Part shown: positions 1 to 8,318 of the stretch, piece by piece
How the letters are laid out: each line of letters opens with the position of its first letter
Numbering within the stretch: position 1 is the first letter of the stretch
Assembly: GCA_937868765.1 (NCBI GenBank)
Contig: CALMNL010000011.1
Span: forward strand, 186,001 to 250,000
DNA: 64,000 nt
Direction: 5' to 3'
From: an uncultured Desulfatitalea sp.
GTDB lineage: Bacteria; Desulfobacterota; Desulfobacteria; Desulfobacterales; Desulfosarcinaceae
Translations under genes and position numbers: made by a program
The notes under the pieces: model-generated
The model's database searches: none
What the model was told of the DNA's origin: nothing
What the model saw: the letters and a program-made list of their open reading frames with translations, nothing else

Positions 1-1169
1 TCGTGGCGCTGCAGTTCCAGGCGCACCACCTCTTTGAGGTTGGCCGGATTTTTCCAGAAGTCGGCGATGTTGACGATCTGGCCCTTTTCCACGAAGCGGC
101 GGTAGATGGCGGCATCGAAGCGCTCGGGTTGGTCCGTGGTGGCGATGAGCAGGCAGTCCCGCTTGCCACTGATGATTTCGTCGATGACGATATTGGAGGT
201 GTCGATGAGGGTTCGCTGCTGGCGTTCGGCGCCGCCGGCGTGGCTCTCCACGCGGCCGAAGGCGCTGTGGGCCTCTTCCACATGACGGATGGCCGTTTTG
301 CGCGGATCGCCCAGGGCGCGCTTGAAGTAATTACCAGGTTCACCCGCCAGCGCGGTCTGATAATCGTTGGGCGTCACCATGGCATAATCGACCTGCAGGC
401 CTTGTTCTTCCAGCAGCGAAAGATGGCGCCGGATGAGATGGCTGAAAAGCCAGCGGATGACCGGCAGACGGGCGAGGCGCTTATAGAATTTCAGCCGTTT
501 GAGGCGGGCGATCTCCATGGCCAGCGAAGGGTCGACCTCCTCCACACTTTTCCAGAACGGTTCATCGGCCAGCACGGCCTCCTTCTTCTGCTCCAGATCG
601 ACTTCCGGCAGCACCTGATCCCGGAAGATCACACGTTCGATGGCCTGGGTGACGGTGGAGGTTTTGCCGCTGCCCGAAGGCCCCACGAATAGCAGCAGGG
701 GCGCCTTGGGTATGGTGGGGTCGGCCATATACTCCTTGCGGATGTGGGCCCGGTAAATCTTTTCGAACAGGGATTGCATCTCCACCGGCACATGCACATC
801 TGTCAACCCCTGGTCCAGCAGGCTCAACAGATAGAGATAATCCCTGGAGGTGACTTCCTTTTCCAGGATACGGTTCCAGGCATCCTGGGGATTGGCCTGT
901 CCGGACAACGCGAAGCGCTTCTGCCAGTCGGTGAGGATAGCCGGGTCCTTGAGTACTTCGAAGCTTTTCTCCGGCGTTTCCATGAAAAAGGAGAGCATCC
1001 ACTCGATGGCGGCATTGAGCCAGCCGGCTGGCGGTTTGTACTGGTTGAGCCGCGCCCGCATGAAAGCCCGGGTTTCATAAGGCCATGACTCCACCAGCGC
1101 CTGAATCTCATTGATGCGCTGTTCGGGCAGGCGCACATAGGTCACTTTGCGGGTCGATCGGCGGGCCAT
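1..1169 (-). CDS. AAA+ family ATPase, C-terminus cut by the window edge
   Basis: The frame opens with an ATG at 1169, seven bases after a GGAG ribosome site, and runs off the left edge with about 389 codons visible. A Walker A motif (GPSGSGKTS) sits near residue 163, a Walker B-like NIVIDEI near residue 325, and an IATTDQPERFD stretch near residue 345 that resembles sensor 1 followed by an arginine-finger region. The roughly 160-residue helical N-terminus has no domain I recognise. About 150 residues rich in basic residues separate Walker A and B, more than in a minimal AAA module. The gene lies 40 bases downstream of an SPFH protein on the same strand, so the two are probably cotranscribed. 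I infer an ATPase working with a membrane scaffold; its substrate is unknown. Confidence 0.85.
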   Translation of the reverse strand, partial: MARRSTRKVTYVRLPEQRINEIQALVESWPYETRAFMRARLNQYKPPAGWLNAAIEWMLSFFMETPEKSFEVLKDPAILTDWQKRFALSGQANPQDAWNRILEKEVTSRDYLYLLSLLDQGLTDVHVPVEMQSLFEKIYRAHIRKEYMADPTIPKAPLLLFVGPSGSGKTSTVTQAIERVIFRDQVLPEVDLEQKKEAVLADEPFWKSVEEVDPSLAMEIARLKRLKFYKRLARLPVIRWLFSHLIRRHLSLLEEQGLQVDYAMVTPNDYQTALAGEPGNYFKRALGDPRKTAIRHVEEAHSAFGRVESHAGGAERQQRTLIDTSNIVIDEIISGKRDCLLIATTDQPERFDAAIYRRFVEKGQIVNIADFWKNPANLKEVVRLELQRH

Positions 1170-1209
1170 GACGTTTCTCCGCTTCTAAAGGCTAACATGC
1201 CTTAGCTTT

Positions 1210-2154
1210 TCACTTTTTTTCCTTCATCTCCGGTCGGGTCGATGGCGGCAGGGCCAGGGCCGGAGAGGATTCGGTATTCTGGATGACAATGGTGGTTTGT
1301 CCTTCCTCGTTCTTTTCATAGGCCGTGGCCCATTTCTGTTGGGTCAGAAACTGCAGGATGGCGTTGTCCGTGGTGCCGTCCGCACGGCCGATGCTCTTTT
1401 GCAGGGACTGGATACCGTCCACATAAGCGGCGTACAGTTTGCGGATGCGGCTGGCCTCCTGATCGGCCGCATAATTCTCCGCCTCGGCGATCAATTCACG
1501 CCGTTTCTTCTCTTCGGTGGCCTCCACCAGTTTGTCTCCGAAGCGGGTCTCCTTGAGCACGAAGCTGACGATTTCGATGCCGTATTTGCCCTCCAGGGTA
1601 GGGCCGCCCTGGTTGATGGCACGTTCTTTGAGGGCCGTGTAGATCTTGTCTTTGACCTGCTCGCGGTCTGAGATCAGCTGGTCCACCGGTTCGGCCTGGA
1701 GGAGATCCTTCACGATGCCGTCGTAATCGCCCTGCAGCAACTGCATCGGGTTCTGGTTCTGGATCGCCCAGACGTTCAGGTCGCGGATGCGATAGGTCAG
1801 CACGGCCGAGGTCCACAGGGCCACGTTGCCCTTGGAGATGATGCGCATGGGTGCTTCCTGGCCGCCCAGCAGCAGTTGCTGGTTCATCAGGGTCACTTCC
1901 TGTTCGATGCGCGTGAAAAACGGCAGGCGCACGTGCCACCCCACCTGGGTGACCGCTTCGCGCTGTCCGCCCAGGCGCTCGAGGACAACGGCGTAGTTCA
2001 TTTTGACCTTGTAGATGGTCTTGGTGGCGTACACCAGGGCCACCAGGCCATAGGCGAGGCACAAGAGGATGATCAGGCCGATGATGCGGCGCAACACCTT
2101 CTTGACGAAGGCCCGGCGAAGGAAGCGCTGTTGTTTCTGCTCAAGTTCCTCCAT
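1210..2154 (-). CDS. SPFH/band-7 (prohibitin-like) membrane protein
   Basis: This is a 314-residue protein with one N-terminal transmembrane helix (about residues 24-43). An SPFH/band-7 domain follows, then a charged helical region with EEKKRRELIAEAEN (coiled-coil, prohibitin/HflK-like). The ATG at 2154 is preceded by AAAGGAGA at good spacing; upstream in-frame codons look like noise. Members of this family form membrane-anchored rings or microdomains that hold proteases or other partners. HflK/HflC restrain FtsH; here no protease is adjacent and the next gene encodes an AAA+ ATPase, so a scaffold for that ATPase is the natural inference. The C-terminus is short, Pro/Ser-rich and ends in basic residues. 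Confidence 0.9.
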   Translation of the reverse strand: MEELEQKQQRFLRRAFVKKVLRRIIGLIILLCLAYGLVALVYATKTIYKVKMNYAVVLERLGGQREAVTQVGWHVRLPFFTRIEQEVTLMNQQLLLGGQEAPMRIISKGNVALWTSAVLTYRIRDLNVWAIQNQNPMQLLQGDYDGIVKDLLQAEPVDQLISDREQVKDKIYTALKERAINQGGPTLEGKYGIEIVSFVLKETRFGDKLVEATEEKKRRELIAEAENYAADQEASRIRKLYAAYVDGIQSLQKSIGRADGTTDNAILQFLTQQKWATAYEKNEEGQTTIVIQNTESSPALALPPSTRPEMKEKK

Positions 2155-2408
2155 ATCGTCTCCTTTGGTAGCCGATGATCGATGGTGCCGGAAAGGTTGA
2201 TGACAGGATGGATCCCGGTGGCGTTGGAGTGCCGCGATGGAACCTGCCCGATGGCGCCGCGATGGATGCAAGCATCCAAATTAGAACATAAAAGCGGCGG
2301 GCGTTCAAGGGTTGACTTGGTCCATGACTCTTTCTTATGATGTTCGACGTTGTCTGCCTGATTTTGTCGGCAGGCCTGCGCCCCCACCTTCGACGAAAGG
2401 AGAACCCT

Positions 2409-3476
2409 TTGAAAGTACTCGCCCTTAATTCGAGTCCCCGTGGTGAAGGACAGAGCAAGACCGAGCTTCTGTTGTCCCATCTGGTCCAGGGGATGCAAGC
2501 AGCCGGTGCGCAGGTGGAGGTGGTGCACCTGCGCACCCGGAAGATCAAAAACTGCATCGGGTGTTTCACCTGTTGGACCAAGACGCCGGGCATCTGCATC
2601 CACAAGGACGATATGAGCGCTACGCTCTACCCGCAGTTCCAGGCCGCCGACATGGTGGTCTACGCCACGCCGCTTTACCACTTCACGGTCAACGCCACCC
2701 TCAAGGCCTTCATCGAGCGCACCCTGCCCATGCTCCAGCCGTTTTTTGTGGAGTACCAGGGCCGGACGGTGCATCCCTTCCGCCATCCCCATCCGGCGGT
2801 GGTGATGCTTTCGGTGGCCGGGTTTCACGAACCATCGGTTTTCGATCAGCTATCTTCCTGGGCGCGTTTCATTTTCGGCAAAAAGTTGTTGGCCGAGCTC
2901 TATCGCCCCGGCGCCGAGGCGCTTACCAACAGGTACTATGCGTCAAAGGCCGAAGCGATACGGGCTGCCGCCGTCCAGGCAGGACGTGAGCTGGTGGTGC
3001 ACCAGCAGGTTTCGCCTGAGACCCTGGCGAATTGGGGGCAGACGATTGTGGACGACCCGAAAGTATGGCACACCATGGGCAACATGTTCTGGAAAAGCTG
3101 CATCGCCGAGGGGGTGACCGTCAAGGAGTTCGAGGAGCGCGGGCTTCCGCCGCGCCCCGACTCCCTGGAAAGCTTCAAGCTGCTCATGCTAATGGGATTC
3201 AACGCCGAGAAGGCCGGTGACACCCAGGCCCTGATTCAGTTCGAATTCTCGGGAGAGGTGAACGGCGCCTGCCATTTCAAGATTGCCAACGGCGCCATCC
3301 AGGCCTTTGACGGTGCGGCCGCCCAGCCCAGCGTCACGGTGCGTTCTGCCTTCGACACCTGGATGGATATCCTCACCGGCAAGGCCGACGGGCAGCAGCT
3401 GTTCCTGTCAAAGGCCTACACGGTGGAGGGTGACCTGGCCCTGCTGGTGCGTTTCGACCAGATCTTCGGGCGCTAA
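2409..3476 (+). CDS. NADPH-dependent FMN reductase-like (iron-sulfur flavoprotein type) fused to an SCP2 lipid-binding domain
   Basis: The likely start is TTG at 2409, six bases after AAAGGAG; the codons before it are not protein-like. Residues 1 to about 190 are a flavodoxin-fold NADPH-dependent FMN reductase domain (LALNSSPRGEGQSKT phosphate loop). A Cys cluster, CX2CX2CX7C, near residue 50 matches the compact motif of iron-sulfur flavoproteins, although similar cysteines occur in relatives without a cluster. The last 90 residues, with a conserved W..IL.GK...G and V.GD pattern, resemble an SCP2 sterol/acyl carrier domain. The fusion suggests redox chemistry on a lipid-like or acyl substrate. 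The gene ends one base before a convergent thioesterase gene. I do not recognise a named enzyme. Confidence 0.85.
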   Translation: MKVLALNSSPRGEGQSKTELLLSHLVQGMQAAGAQVEVVHLRTRKIKNCIGCFTCWTKTPGICIHKDDMSATLYPQFQAADMVVYATPLYHFTVNATLKAFIERTLPMLQPFFVEYQGRTVHPFRHPHPAVVMLSVAGFHEPSVFDQLSSWARFIFGKKLLAELYRPGAEALTNRYYASKAEAIRAAAVQAGRELVVHQQVSPETLANWGQTIVDDPKVWHTMGNMFWKSCIAEGVTVKEFEERGLPPRPDSLESFKLLMLMGFNAEKAGDTQALIQFEFSGEVNGACHFKIANGAIQAFDGAAAQPSVTVRSAFDTWMDILTGKADGQQLFLSKAYTVEGDLALLVRFDQIFGR

Positions 3477-3477
3477 A

Positions 3478-3933
3478 CTATCTTTCTGCTCGGCGCTTCC
3501 GGCGGATATAAAGGGCCTTGGTCACCCTGGCCACCACTTCGCCGTTTTCGTCCCTGATCTCCACCGGCAACTCGGGCAGGTACTTGCGGCCCTCGGTGGT
3601 GTTTTGCGCGATGGCATCCAGCAACGCCTGATCCACGTGGAATTCGGCCGTTACCGTGCCCTTGCCCGGCTTGATGAATTCGATGCGGGCCGACTGGTCC
3701 CACACCAGGTACTCTTTGCTCAGGATCTGGAGCAGCATCAGCATGTAGAAAGGATCGGTCATGGCATAGAGCGAACCACCGAAGTGGGTACCCACATAGT
3801 TGCGGTTATACCAGCGCATCATCATCTGGACGGTTATCCGCCGGTAGTCGGGCGAGACCGAACGCACGACGATGCCGGTGGCCCAGTAGGGCGGATAGCA
3901 GTTGAGCAGCAATTTGAAAAGTCGATGGTTCAT
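3478..3933 (-). CDS. DUF4442 / hot-dog fold acyl-CoA thioesterase-like protein
   Basis: This protein of about 151 residues matches the DUF4442 hot-dog family. It has the central helix region containing NYVGTHFGGSLYAMTDP and a later FIKPGKGTVTAEF strand, typical of thioesterase-like folds. I chose the ATG at 3933, preceded by GGGAAAGG, over a TTG at 3954 that would overlap the upstream amidase stop. It lies 21 bases downstream of the amidase on the same strand and is probably cotranscribed. The likely role is hydrolysis or binding of an acyl-CoA; substrate unknown. The N-terminus is hydrophobic but not a clear signal. Confidence 0.85.
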   Translation of the reverse strand: MNHRLFKLLLNCYPPYWATGIVVRSVSPDYRRITVQMMMRWYNRNYVGTHFGGSLYAMTDPFYMLMLLQILSKEYLVWDQSARIEFIKPGKGTVTAEFHVDQALLDAIAQNTTEGRKYLPELPVEIRDENGEVVARVTKALYIRRKRRAER

Positions 3934-3954
3934 TGCCTTTCCCGCTCGCTGCAA

Positions 3955-5406
3955 TCAATAGCCCGGCGGTGGCGTAAAGCCGCCTGTAACCCGAGACAAG
4001 CGTTCTGCAAAATCAATGGTGGTGCGATCCTCCAGATGAGGTCCGACGATCTGGATGCCCACCGGCAGGTTGCCGGGGGTACGGCCCACCGGCGCACAGG
4101 TGGCCGGCAGATAGACGTAGGTGAAGATGCCGGCCCAGGCTATCAGCAAGCCATAAGGCTGCTGCTGGCCATTGACAGTGATACGTCGGTCGATCTGGGT
4201 ACCGGACTGATCGTGGGCAATGGCGGCGACGCTGCCCGCCGGGCAGAGCAGGATATCGTAATCCCGGAAGAATTCGGCCCACAAGCGGCGATGGGCGTGG
4301 CGCCGGGCGTTGGCGCTCAGCCATTCCCGGTGGGTCAGCAGGGCATCCCGGGCGAAGCGTCCCAGGTCGCTCTGGTCATCCTGGTTTTGGGCCATCTGCC
4401 TGAGCGCCTCCATGACCTCCTTTGGAAAGCCGGTGGCGATTACCGGCGTCAGCAACTGGTGAAAGGTGCGCAGCGCATCGGGAGCCGCTATCGCCGGCCG
4501 GGCATGTTCGTCCACCCGGACCCCGGCCTGGCGCAGCGCGTCCACCGCCTTTGCAAGGCAGTCGGCCACATCACGGTCCACCGGCATGGCGGCGTCCTCC
4601 AGCCAGGCGGCCACACGGTAATCCTTCAGGCGCTTGGCCCGTGGCGGGGGCAGCACCAACTTCCAAGCCGCGCTCTGGGCTGCATCGGGGCCGGCCAGAA
4701 TCTTGAGCGCGAGCTTCAAGTCCCCGGCGCTGCGCCCGAGGGGGCCGGCCACCGATAGATCGGCCTCGGAAAGAATGCCCGGCGGCGGCGGGATATGGCC
4801 GCGGAACGGCACGATGCCGTAGGAGGGCTTGTGGCCGTAGACGCCCGCCCAGGCCGCCGGCAGACGGATCGACCCGGCGATGTCGCTGCCCAGTTCCAGT
4901 CCGGTCAGCCCGCCAGCCAGGGCCGCGACGGCACCGCCCGACGATCCGCCGGGGGTGCGGCTCAGATCCCACGGATTGTTGGTGGTGCCGAAAATGGCGT
5001 TGTAGCTTTGGGAATCTGCGCAGAAAAGCGGCACGTTCGTTTTGCCCATGATGACCGCGCCGGCATCCGCAAGGCGCTGAACGGCCACGGCATTCTCGCG
5101 GGGGACGTGATCCTTGTACATGGGGGCGCCGGAAGTGGTGCGCAGGCCGGCGGTTTCGAATCCATCCTTAATGGTCATCGGCACGCCGTGCAGTGGCCCC
5201 AGGGATTCGCCCCGGGCCTGCTTCTCGTCGGCGAGCAGCGCCTGGCGGCGGGCCGCCTCGGGGTCCAGGGTGACCACGGCATTGATCTGTTTGTCGAAGG
5301 TTTCAATGCGAGTGAGGTAGATTTCGAGCAGTTCTCGGCTGGAGATGCGGCGGCTGCGGATCATGCGGGCCAGTTCCGTGGCCGGCCGAAAGGCAATGGG
5401 GTCCAT
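3955..5406 (-). CDS. Amidase signature family hydrolase
   Basis: A 483-residue amidase-signature enzyme with a full Ser-cisSer-Lys triad: Lys about 80 in MTIKDGF, cis-Ser about 155 in the GGSSGG motif, and nucleophile Ser about 179 in GSDIAGSIR. Length is normal for the family (fatty-acid amide hydrolase/GatA-like). The ATG at 5406 has GGAGG five bases upstream and is preferred over an ATG at 5427. The substrate is unknown; its neighbours (thioesterases, SDR, lipase) suggest fatty amides or acyl amides rather than Glu-tRNA, and no gatB or gatC is present. It shares an intergenic region with the divergent SDR gene. Confidence 0.93.
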   Translation of the reverse strand: MDPIAFRPATELARMIRSRRISSRELLEIYLTRIETFDKQINAVVTLDPEAARRQALLADEKQARGESLGPLHGVPMTIKDGFETAGLRTTSGAPMYKDHVPRENAVAVQRLADAGAVIMGKTNVPLFCADSQSYNAIFGTTNNPWDLSRTPGGSSGGAVAALAGGLTGLELGSDIAGSIRLPAAWAGVYGHKPSYGIVPFRGHIPPPPGILSEADLSVAGPLGRSAGDLKLALKILAGPDAAQSAAWKLVLPPPRAKRLKDYRVAAWLEDAAMPVDRDVADCLAKAVDALRQAGVRVDEHARPAIAAPDALRTFHQLLTPVIATGFPKEVMEALRQMAQNQDDQSDLGRFARDALLTHREWLSANARRHAHRRLWAEFFRDYDILLCPAGSVAAIAHDQSGTQIDRRITVNGQQQPYGLLIAWAGIFTYVYLPATCAPVGRTPGNLPVGIQIVGPHLEDRTTIDFAERLSRVTGGFTPPPGY

Positions 5407-5598
5407 GGTTCCTCCGATCTTCATCAAATATTCTGGGCATAGCGTGGTTCCTTCTTAACAACCGGAAGGAAATTTTACAACTTTTCCATATCAAGCGCCT
5501 GTGACACGACCCGACGCTTTCATTCTTCGGCCAGGAAGCGTATAAGGACCTTTCGGCCATAAGGATCAATCCAAGTACACCCATCAAAGGAGCTGACA

Positions 5599-6510
5599 AT
5601 GGCGGACATCAGGTATGACGGCAGAGTGGCGATTGTAACCGGCGCCGGTCAGGGCATCGGCCGCATGTATGCTTTGGAACTGGCCGCGCGGGGCGCCAAA
5701 GTGGTGGTTAACGATCTGGGGGCGGCCCGGGACGGCGCCGGGCAGGATCAGTCAGCGGCGGACAAGGTGGTGGCGGAGATCAAGGCCGCCGGCGGCCAAG
5801 CCGTGGCCAATTACGACTCCGTGGCGACCATGCAGGGCGGTGCCAACATCGTGCAAACCGCGGTGGATGCCTTCGGCAAGGTGGATATTCTGGTCAACAA
5901 CGCCGGGATCCTGCGGGACAAGTCGTTCCTCAAGATGAGTGAGCAGGAGTGGGACCTGGTGATCTCAGTGCATCTGAAAGGTGCTTTCTGTGTCACCCAA
6001 CCGGCCGTCAAGCTCATGAAGGCCGCCAACTACGGCCGCATCATCTTCACCAGCTCTACCTCGGGCATCTATGGCAACTTCGGGCAGTGCAACTACGGCG
6101 CCGCCAAGATGGGCCTGCTGGGCCTCATGAATTGCCTCAAGCTGGAGGTAGCCAACTACAACATCAAGGTCAATACCGTGGCGCCCACGGCTTATTCGCG
6201 CATGACCAGCGACATCTTCCCGGCCAACATGGAAGAAAAGCTCAAGCCGCAGTTCAACGCACCCATGGTGCTGTATCTGGCTTCCGAGGAAAACAGCGTC
6301 AGCGGCATGACCTTTGTCATGGGGGCCGGATGGTACGGCCGCACGGCAGTGGTTTCGGGCAACGGCGTCTGCCTCGGCGACGGCCACCGGGACATCACGC
6401 CGGAAGAGATCCACGCGCAATTCAATGCCATCTCGGGGCTGGATCAGGCCAAACCCCATGCCAGCGGCACCGATATCTTCGGGTATATGGCGCCGTTGCT
6501 GGGGAAATGA
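5599..6510 (+). CDS. SDR-family 3-hydroxyacyl-CoA dehydrogenase-like protein (MFE-2 type)
   Basis: A 303-residue short-chain dehydrogenase. It has the cofactor motif TGAGQGIG at residues 14-21, NNAG at 100-103, and a catalytic Ser near 153 with Tyr166-X3-Lys170. Its extended length, and the NDLGAARDGAGQ segment after beta-2, match the (3R)-hydroxyacyl-CoA dehydrogenase unit of peroxisomal-type multifunctional enzyme 2, including the C-terminal tail after the Rossmann core. AAAGGAG lies eight bases before the ATG. It probably oxidises a 3-hydroxyacyl-CoA with NAD+, consistent with the acyl-CoA genes around it. A lipase-like gene follows after 47 bases on the same strand. Confidence 0.93.
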   Translation: MADIRYDGRVAIVTGAGQGIGRMYALELAARGAKVVVNDLGAARDGAGQDQSAADKVVAEIKAAGGQAVANYDSVATMQGGANIVQTAVDAFGKVDILVNNAGILRDKSFLKMSEQEWDLVISVHLKGAFCVTQPAVKLMKAANYGRIIFTSSTSGIYGNFGQCNYGAAKMGLLGLMNCLKLEVANYNIKVNTVAPTAYSRMTSDIFPANMEEKLKPQFNAPMVLYLASEENSVSGMTFVMGAGWYGRTAVVSGNGVCLGDGHRDITPEEIHAQFNAISGLDQAKPHASGTDIFGYMAPLLGK

Positions 6511-6557
6511 CGCCGCTGGGACGGCAAGGCGGTTGAGACCCATCGGAGGAGGGGAAG

Positions 6558-7370
6558 ATGACAACTTCGCAAGACTGGACCTTTTCAAGTGCAACCGGCG
6601 GCATGCGTTATGTTCGGGAATGGCCCAACCCCAAAGCTGCTTGGATTGCCTTGTTGTGCCACGGGTACGGCGAGCATCTCGGCCGTTACCAGCACGTGGC
6701 CGAGGCCCTGCAGGGGGCCGGTGCCGCGATATTCGGGCCCGACCATGAAGGCCATGGGCAGTCCGCGGGCGAAAAAGGGCTGATCGCGGATTTCGAGGCG
6801 GTCATTGCCGACCTGCACGGGGTGGCCCTGCGCGCCGCCGAAAAGCATCCGCGGCTTCCCGTGGTGCTTGTCGGCCACTCCATGGGCGGCATGATCGCCG
6901 CCCGCTATGCCCAGCATTACGGCCGCGAGCTTTCGGCCCTGGTGCTCTCCGGTCCCATGTTCGGCGCCAGGCCGGGATTGGAGGCGCTCCTGGGAATGGA
7001 CCCCATCCCCGAAATCCCCCTGGACCCCGGCGCCCTCTCCCGGGATCCGGCGGTGGGCGCAGCGTATGCCGCCGATCCGCTGGTGTGGCACGGCGGCTTC
7101 AAACGCAAGATGCTCCAGGCCATGACGGCCGCCATGGATGCCATCCAGGCCGGCCCAACCCTGGGAGACCTGCCCACCCTCTGGATCCACGGCGAGGCCG
7201 ACCCGCTGGTGCCCCTGGCCGCCACCCGGCCCATGATGACGCACTTGCGTGGTGCCCGGTTCCGGGAGAAGATCTACCCGGGCGCCAAGCATGAAGTATT
7301 CAATGAAATCAACAGGGATGAAGTGATCGGCGACGTAATCGCCTTTATCCGCGAAAGTCTGATGAAATAG
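6558..7370 (+). CDS. Alpha/beta hydrolase, monoacylglycerol lipase-like (serine aminopeptidase S33 fold)
   Basis: A 270-residue hydrolase with an HGYGEH oxyanion-hole region near residue 35, the PDHEGHGQS segment typical of monoacylglycerol lipases, and the nucleophile elbow GHSMGG (Ser about 108). Late Asp (HGEADPLVP) and His (GAKHEVFNE) complete a triad. GGAGGAGG precedes the ATG. There is no signal peptide, so it is cytoplasmic. It probably cleaves monoacylglycerols or related esters and feeds fatty acids to the nearby acyl-CoA ligases. It is cotranscribed with the SDR gene on spacing grounds and convergent with the next thioesterase gene. Confidence 0.92.
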   Translation: MTTSQDWTFSSATGGMRYVREWPNPKAAWIALLCHGYGEHLGRYQHVAEALQGAGAAIFGPDHEGHGQSAGEKGLIADFEAVIADLHGVALRAAEKHPRLPVVLVGHSMGGMIAARYAQHYGRELSALVLSGPMFGARPGLEALLGMDPIPEIPLDPGALSRDPAVGAAYAADPLVWHGGFKRKMLQAMTAAMDAIQAGPTLGDLPTLWIHGEADPLVPLAATRPMMTHLRGARFREKIYPGAKHEVFNEINRDEVIGDVIAFIRESLMK

Positions 7371-7434
7371 GAAGGCAAGCCATCGCTGCTTTCTGCGTTG
7401 GATAAAGGGAACGATGAGGAGCCCCATAAATCCT

Positions 7435-7878
7435 TCAGCTAAGGCATTCGTTTAGACCATCGAATAGAATCATCTGCGTGCAACGGAAATGGGCGATGGT
7501 CTTGCCGGTTTCTTCATGAGTGACCTGCGCGTCCCAGACCTGGGTCATGCGACCGCTGTGGGTGGCGGTAGCCCTGCAAATCAGGGTTCCCTCCCGGGCC
7601 GTGCCGGTAAAATTGCTCTTGAGCTCGATGGTGGTAAAGCCCTTGGCGCCCTCGGGCAGGGTGGCGATGGTGCCGTAGCCGGCCGCCGTGTCGGCCAGCC
7701 CCACCACCGAAGCAGCATGCAGATAGCCGTTGGGGGCAAGCAGTTTGCGCTCTACCCTCAAGCGCATCACCGAACTACCGGGATCAACCGAAATAACTTC
7801 GATTCCCAGCAAACCTGGAAACAAACCTTCACCGACTTGCGTCAGTTTTTCATTTATGGCCTGAGCATCTGATTCCAT
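7435..7878 (-). CDS. PaaI-type hot-dog thioesterase
   Basis: A 147-residue hot-dog protein of the PaaI/YbgC-like family. It has the conserved NGYLHAASVVGLADTAAG helix (the usual HGG.. active-site region, here LHAAS) and FTTIELKSNF strands. AAAGGAG lies nine bases before the ATG at 7878; an ATG at 7884 is possible but too close to it. It probably hydrolyses aromatic or short acyl-CoAs. The usual Gly-Gly after the active-site His is replaced by Ala-Ala, so specificity may differ. It is separated from the divergent transporter operon by about 440 bases of noncoding DNA. Confidence 0.9.
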   Translation of the reverse strand: MESDAQAINEKLTQVGEGLFPGLLGIEVISVDPGSSVMRLRVERKLLAPNGYLHAASVVGLADTAAGYGTIATLPEGAKGFTTIELKSNFTGTAREGTLICRATATHSGRMTQVWDAQVTHEETGKTIAHFRCTQMILFDGLNECLS

Positions 7879-8031
7879 GGCCATCGTCTCCTTTCTCAAG
7901 GGCGCCTCATTGCAAATCCAGTGACAGCTCAACTTTAGGGATGTTTGCTCCAAAGTCAATAAAGTCAGTCTATTATGTTCATTGGCACGGCATAAAAACC
8001 ACATTGTTTCCGGCCAACTCAAATAAAAAAA

Positions 8032-8041
8032 AACGAGCGTT
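8032..8041. promoter_or_regulatory. Candidate operator dyad AACG-N2-CGTT
   Basis: The sequence AACGAGCGTT is a four-base inverted repeat around a two-base centre, embedded in an A-run on the left and T-run on the right, ten bases before the -35 box at 8051. ACG/CGT half-sites in AT-rich flanks are common for TetR-family acyl-CoA-responsive repressors, but no such regulator gene is in the window. This is inference from position and symmetry only. Confidence 0.3.
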
Positions 8042-8050
8042 CATTTTTTA

Positions 8051-8078
8051 TTGACAGTTTACCACTCCGAGCTCTAAA
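8051..8078 (+). promoter_or_regulatory. Candidate sigma70 promoter for the Liv-type transporter operon
   Basis: A perfect TTGACA at 8051-8056 is followed after 16 bases by TCTAAA at 8073-8078. It points toward the substrate-binding protein gene at 8319. The -10 box is a partial match and the leader would be long, so this is moderate support only. Confidence 0.4.
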
Positions 8079-8318
8079 AGTTCGCATGCTCCGGTTACTC
8101 TATCCATCGATCTACGATTTGCGTCTCGGGCCATGCGGAACTTTTGTCGCGGCCGATTCCATGAAAACCAAATCAGCGATACCTGCGCCTGGGTACCGAT
8201 ATTGGTGCCCTGTGGCGCTGAAGCCCGTTGGATGCTTCCTTGGCAGGTGGACCCCCTTCTTATTCCGGGCCACACTCGCAAAGGGGGCGTATTCTAAACT
8301 CATGAGGAGGATTCTTTC

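Larger units (their letters stand above)
7879..8318. other. 440-base intergenic region between divergent thioesterase and transporter genes
   Basis: No protein-coding frame here looks real. The stretch is more AT-rich than its flanks around 7960-8060. It contains a sigma70-like promoter for the rightward transporter operon (8051-8078) and a small AACG-AG-CGTT dyad directly upstream of the -35 box. The 5' leader from that promoter to the first gene would be about 230 nt; I see no recognised riboswitch in it. Confidence 0.6.

Noticed and set aside
3-692. 229-codon rightward frame at the left edge
   Set aside because: It is the antisense of the AAA+ ATPase gene; the opposite strand has Walker A and B motifs and a proper ribosome site.
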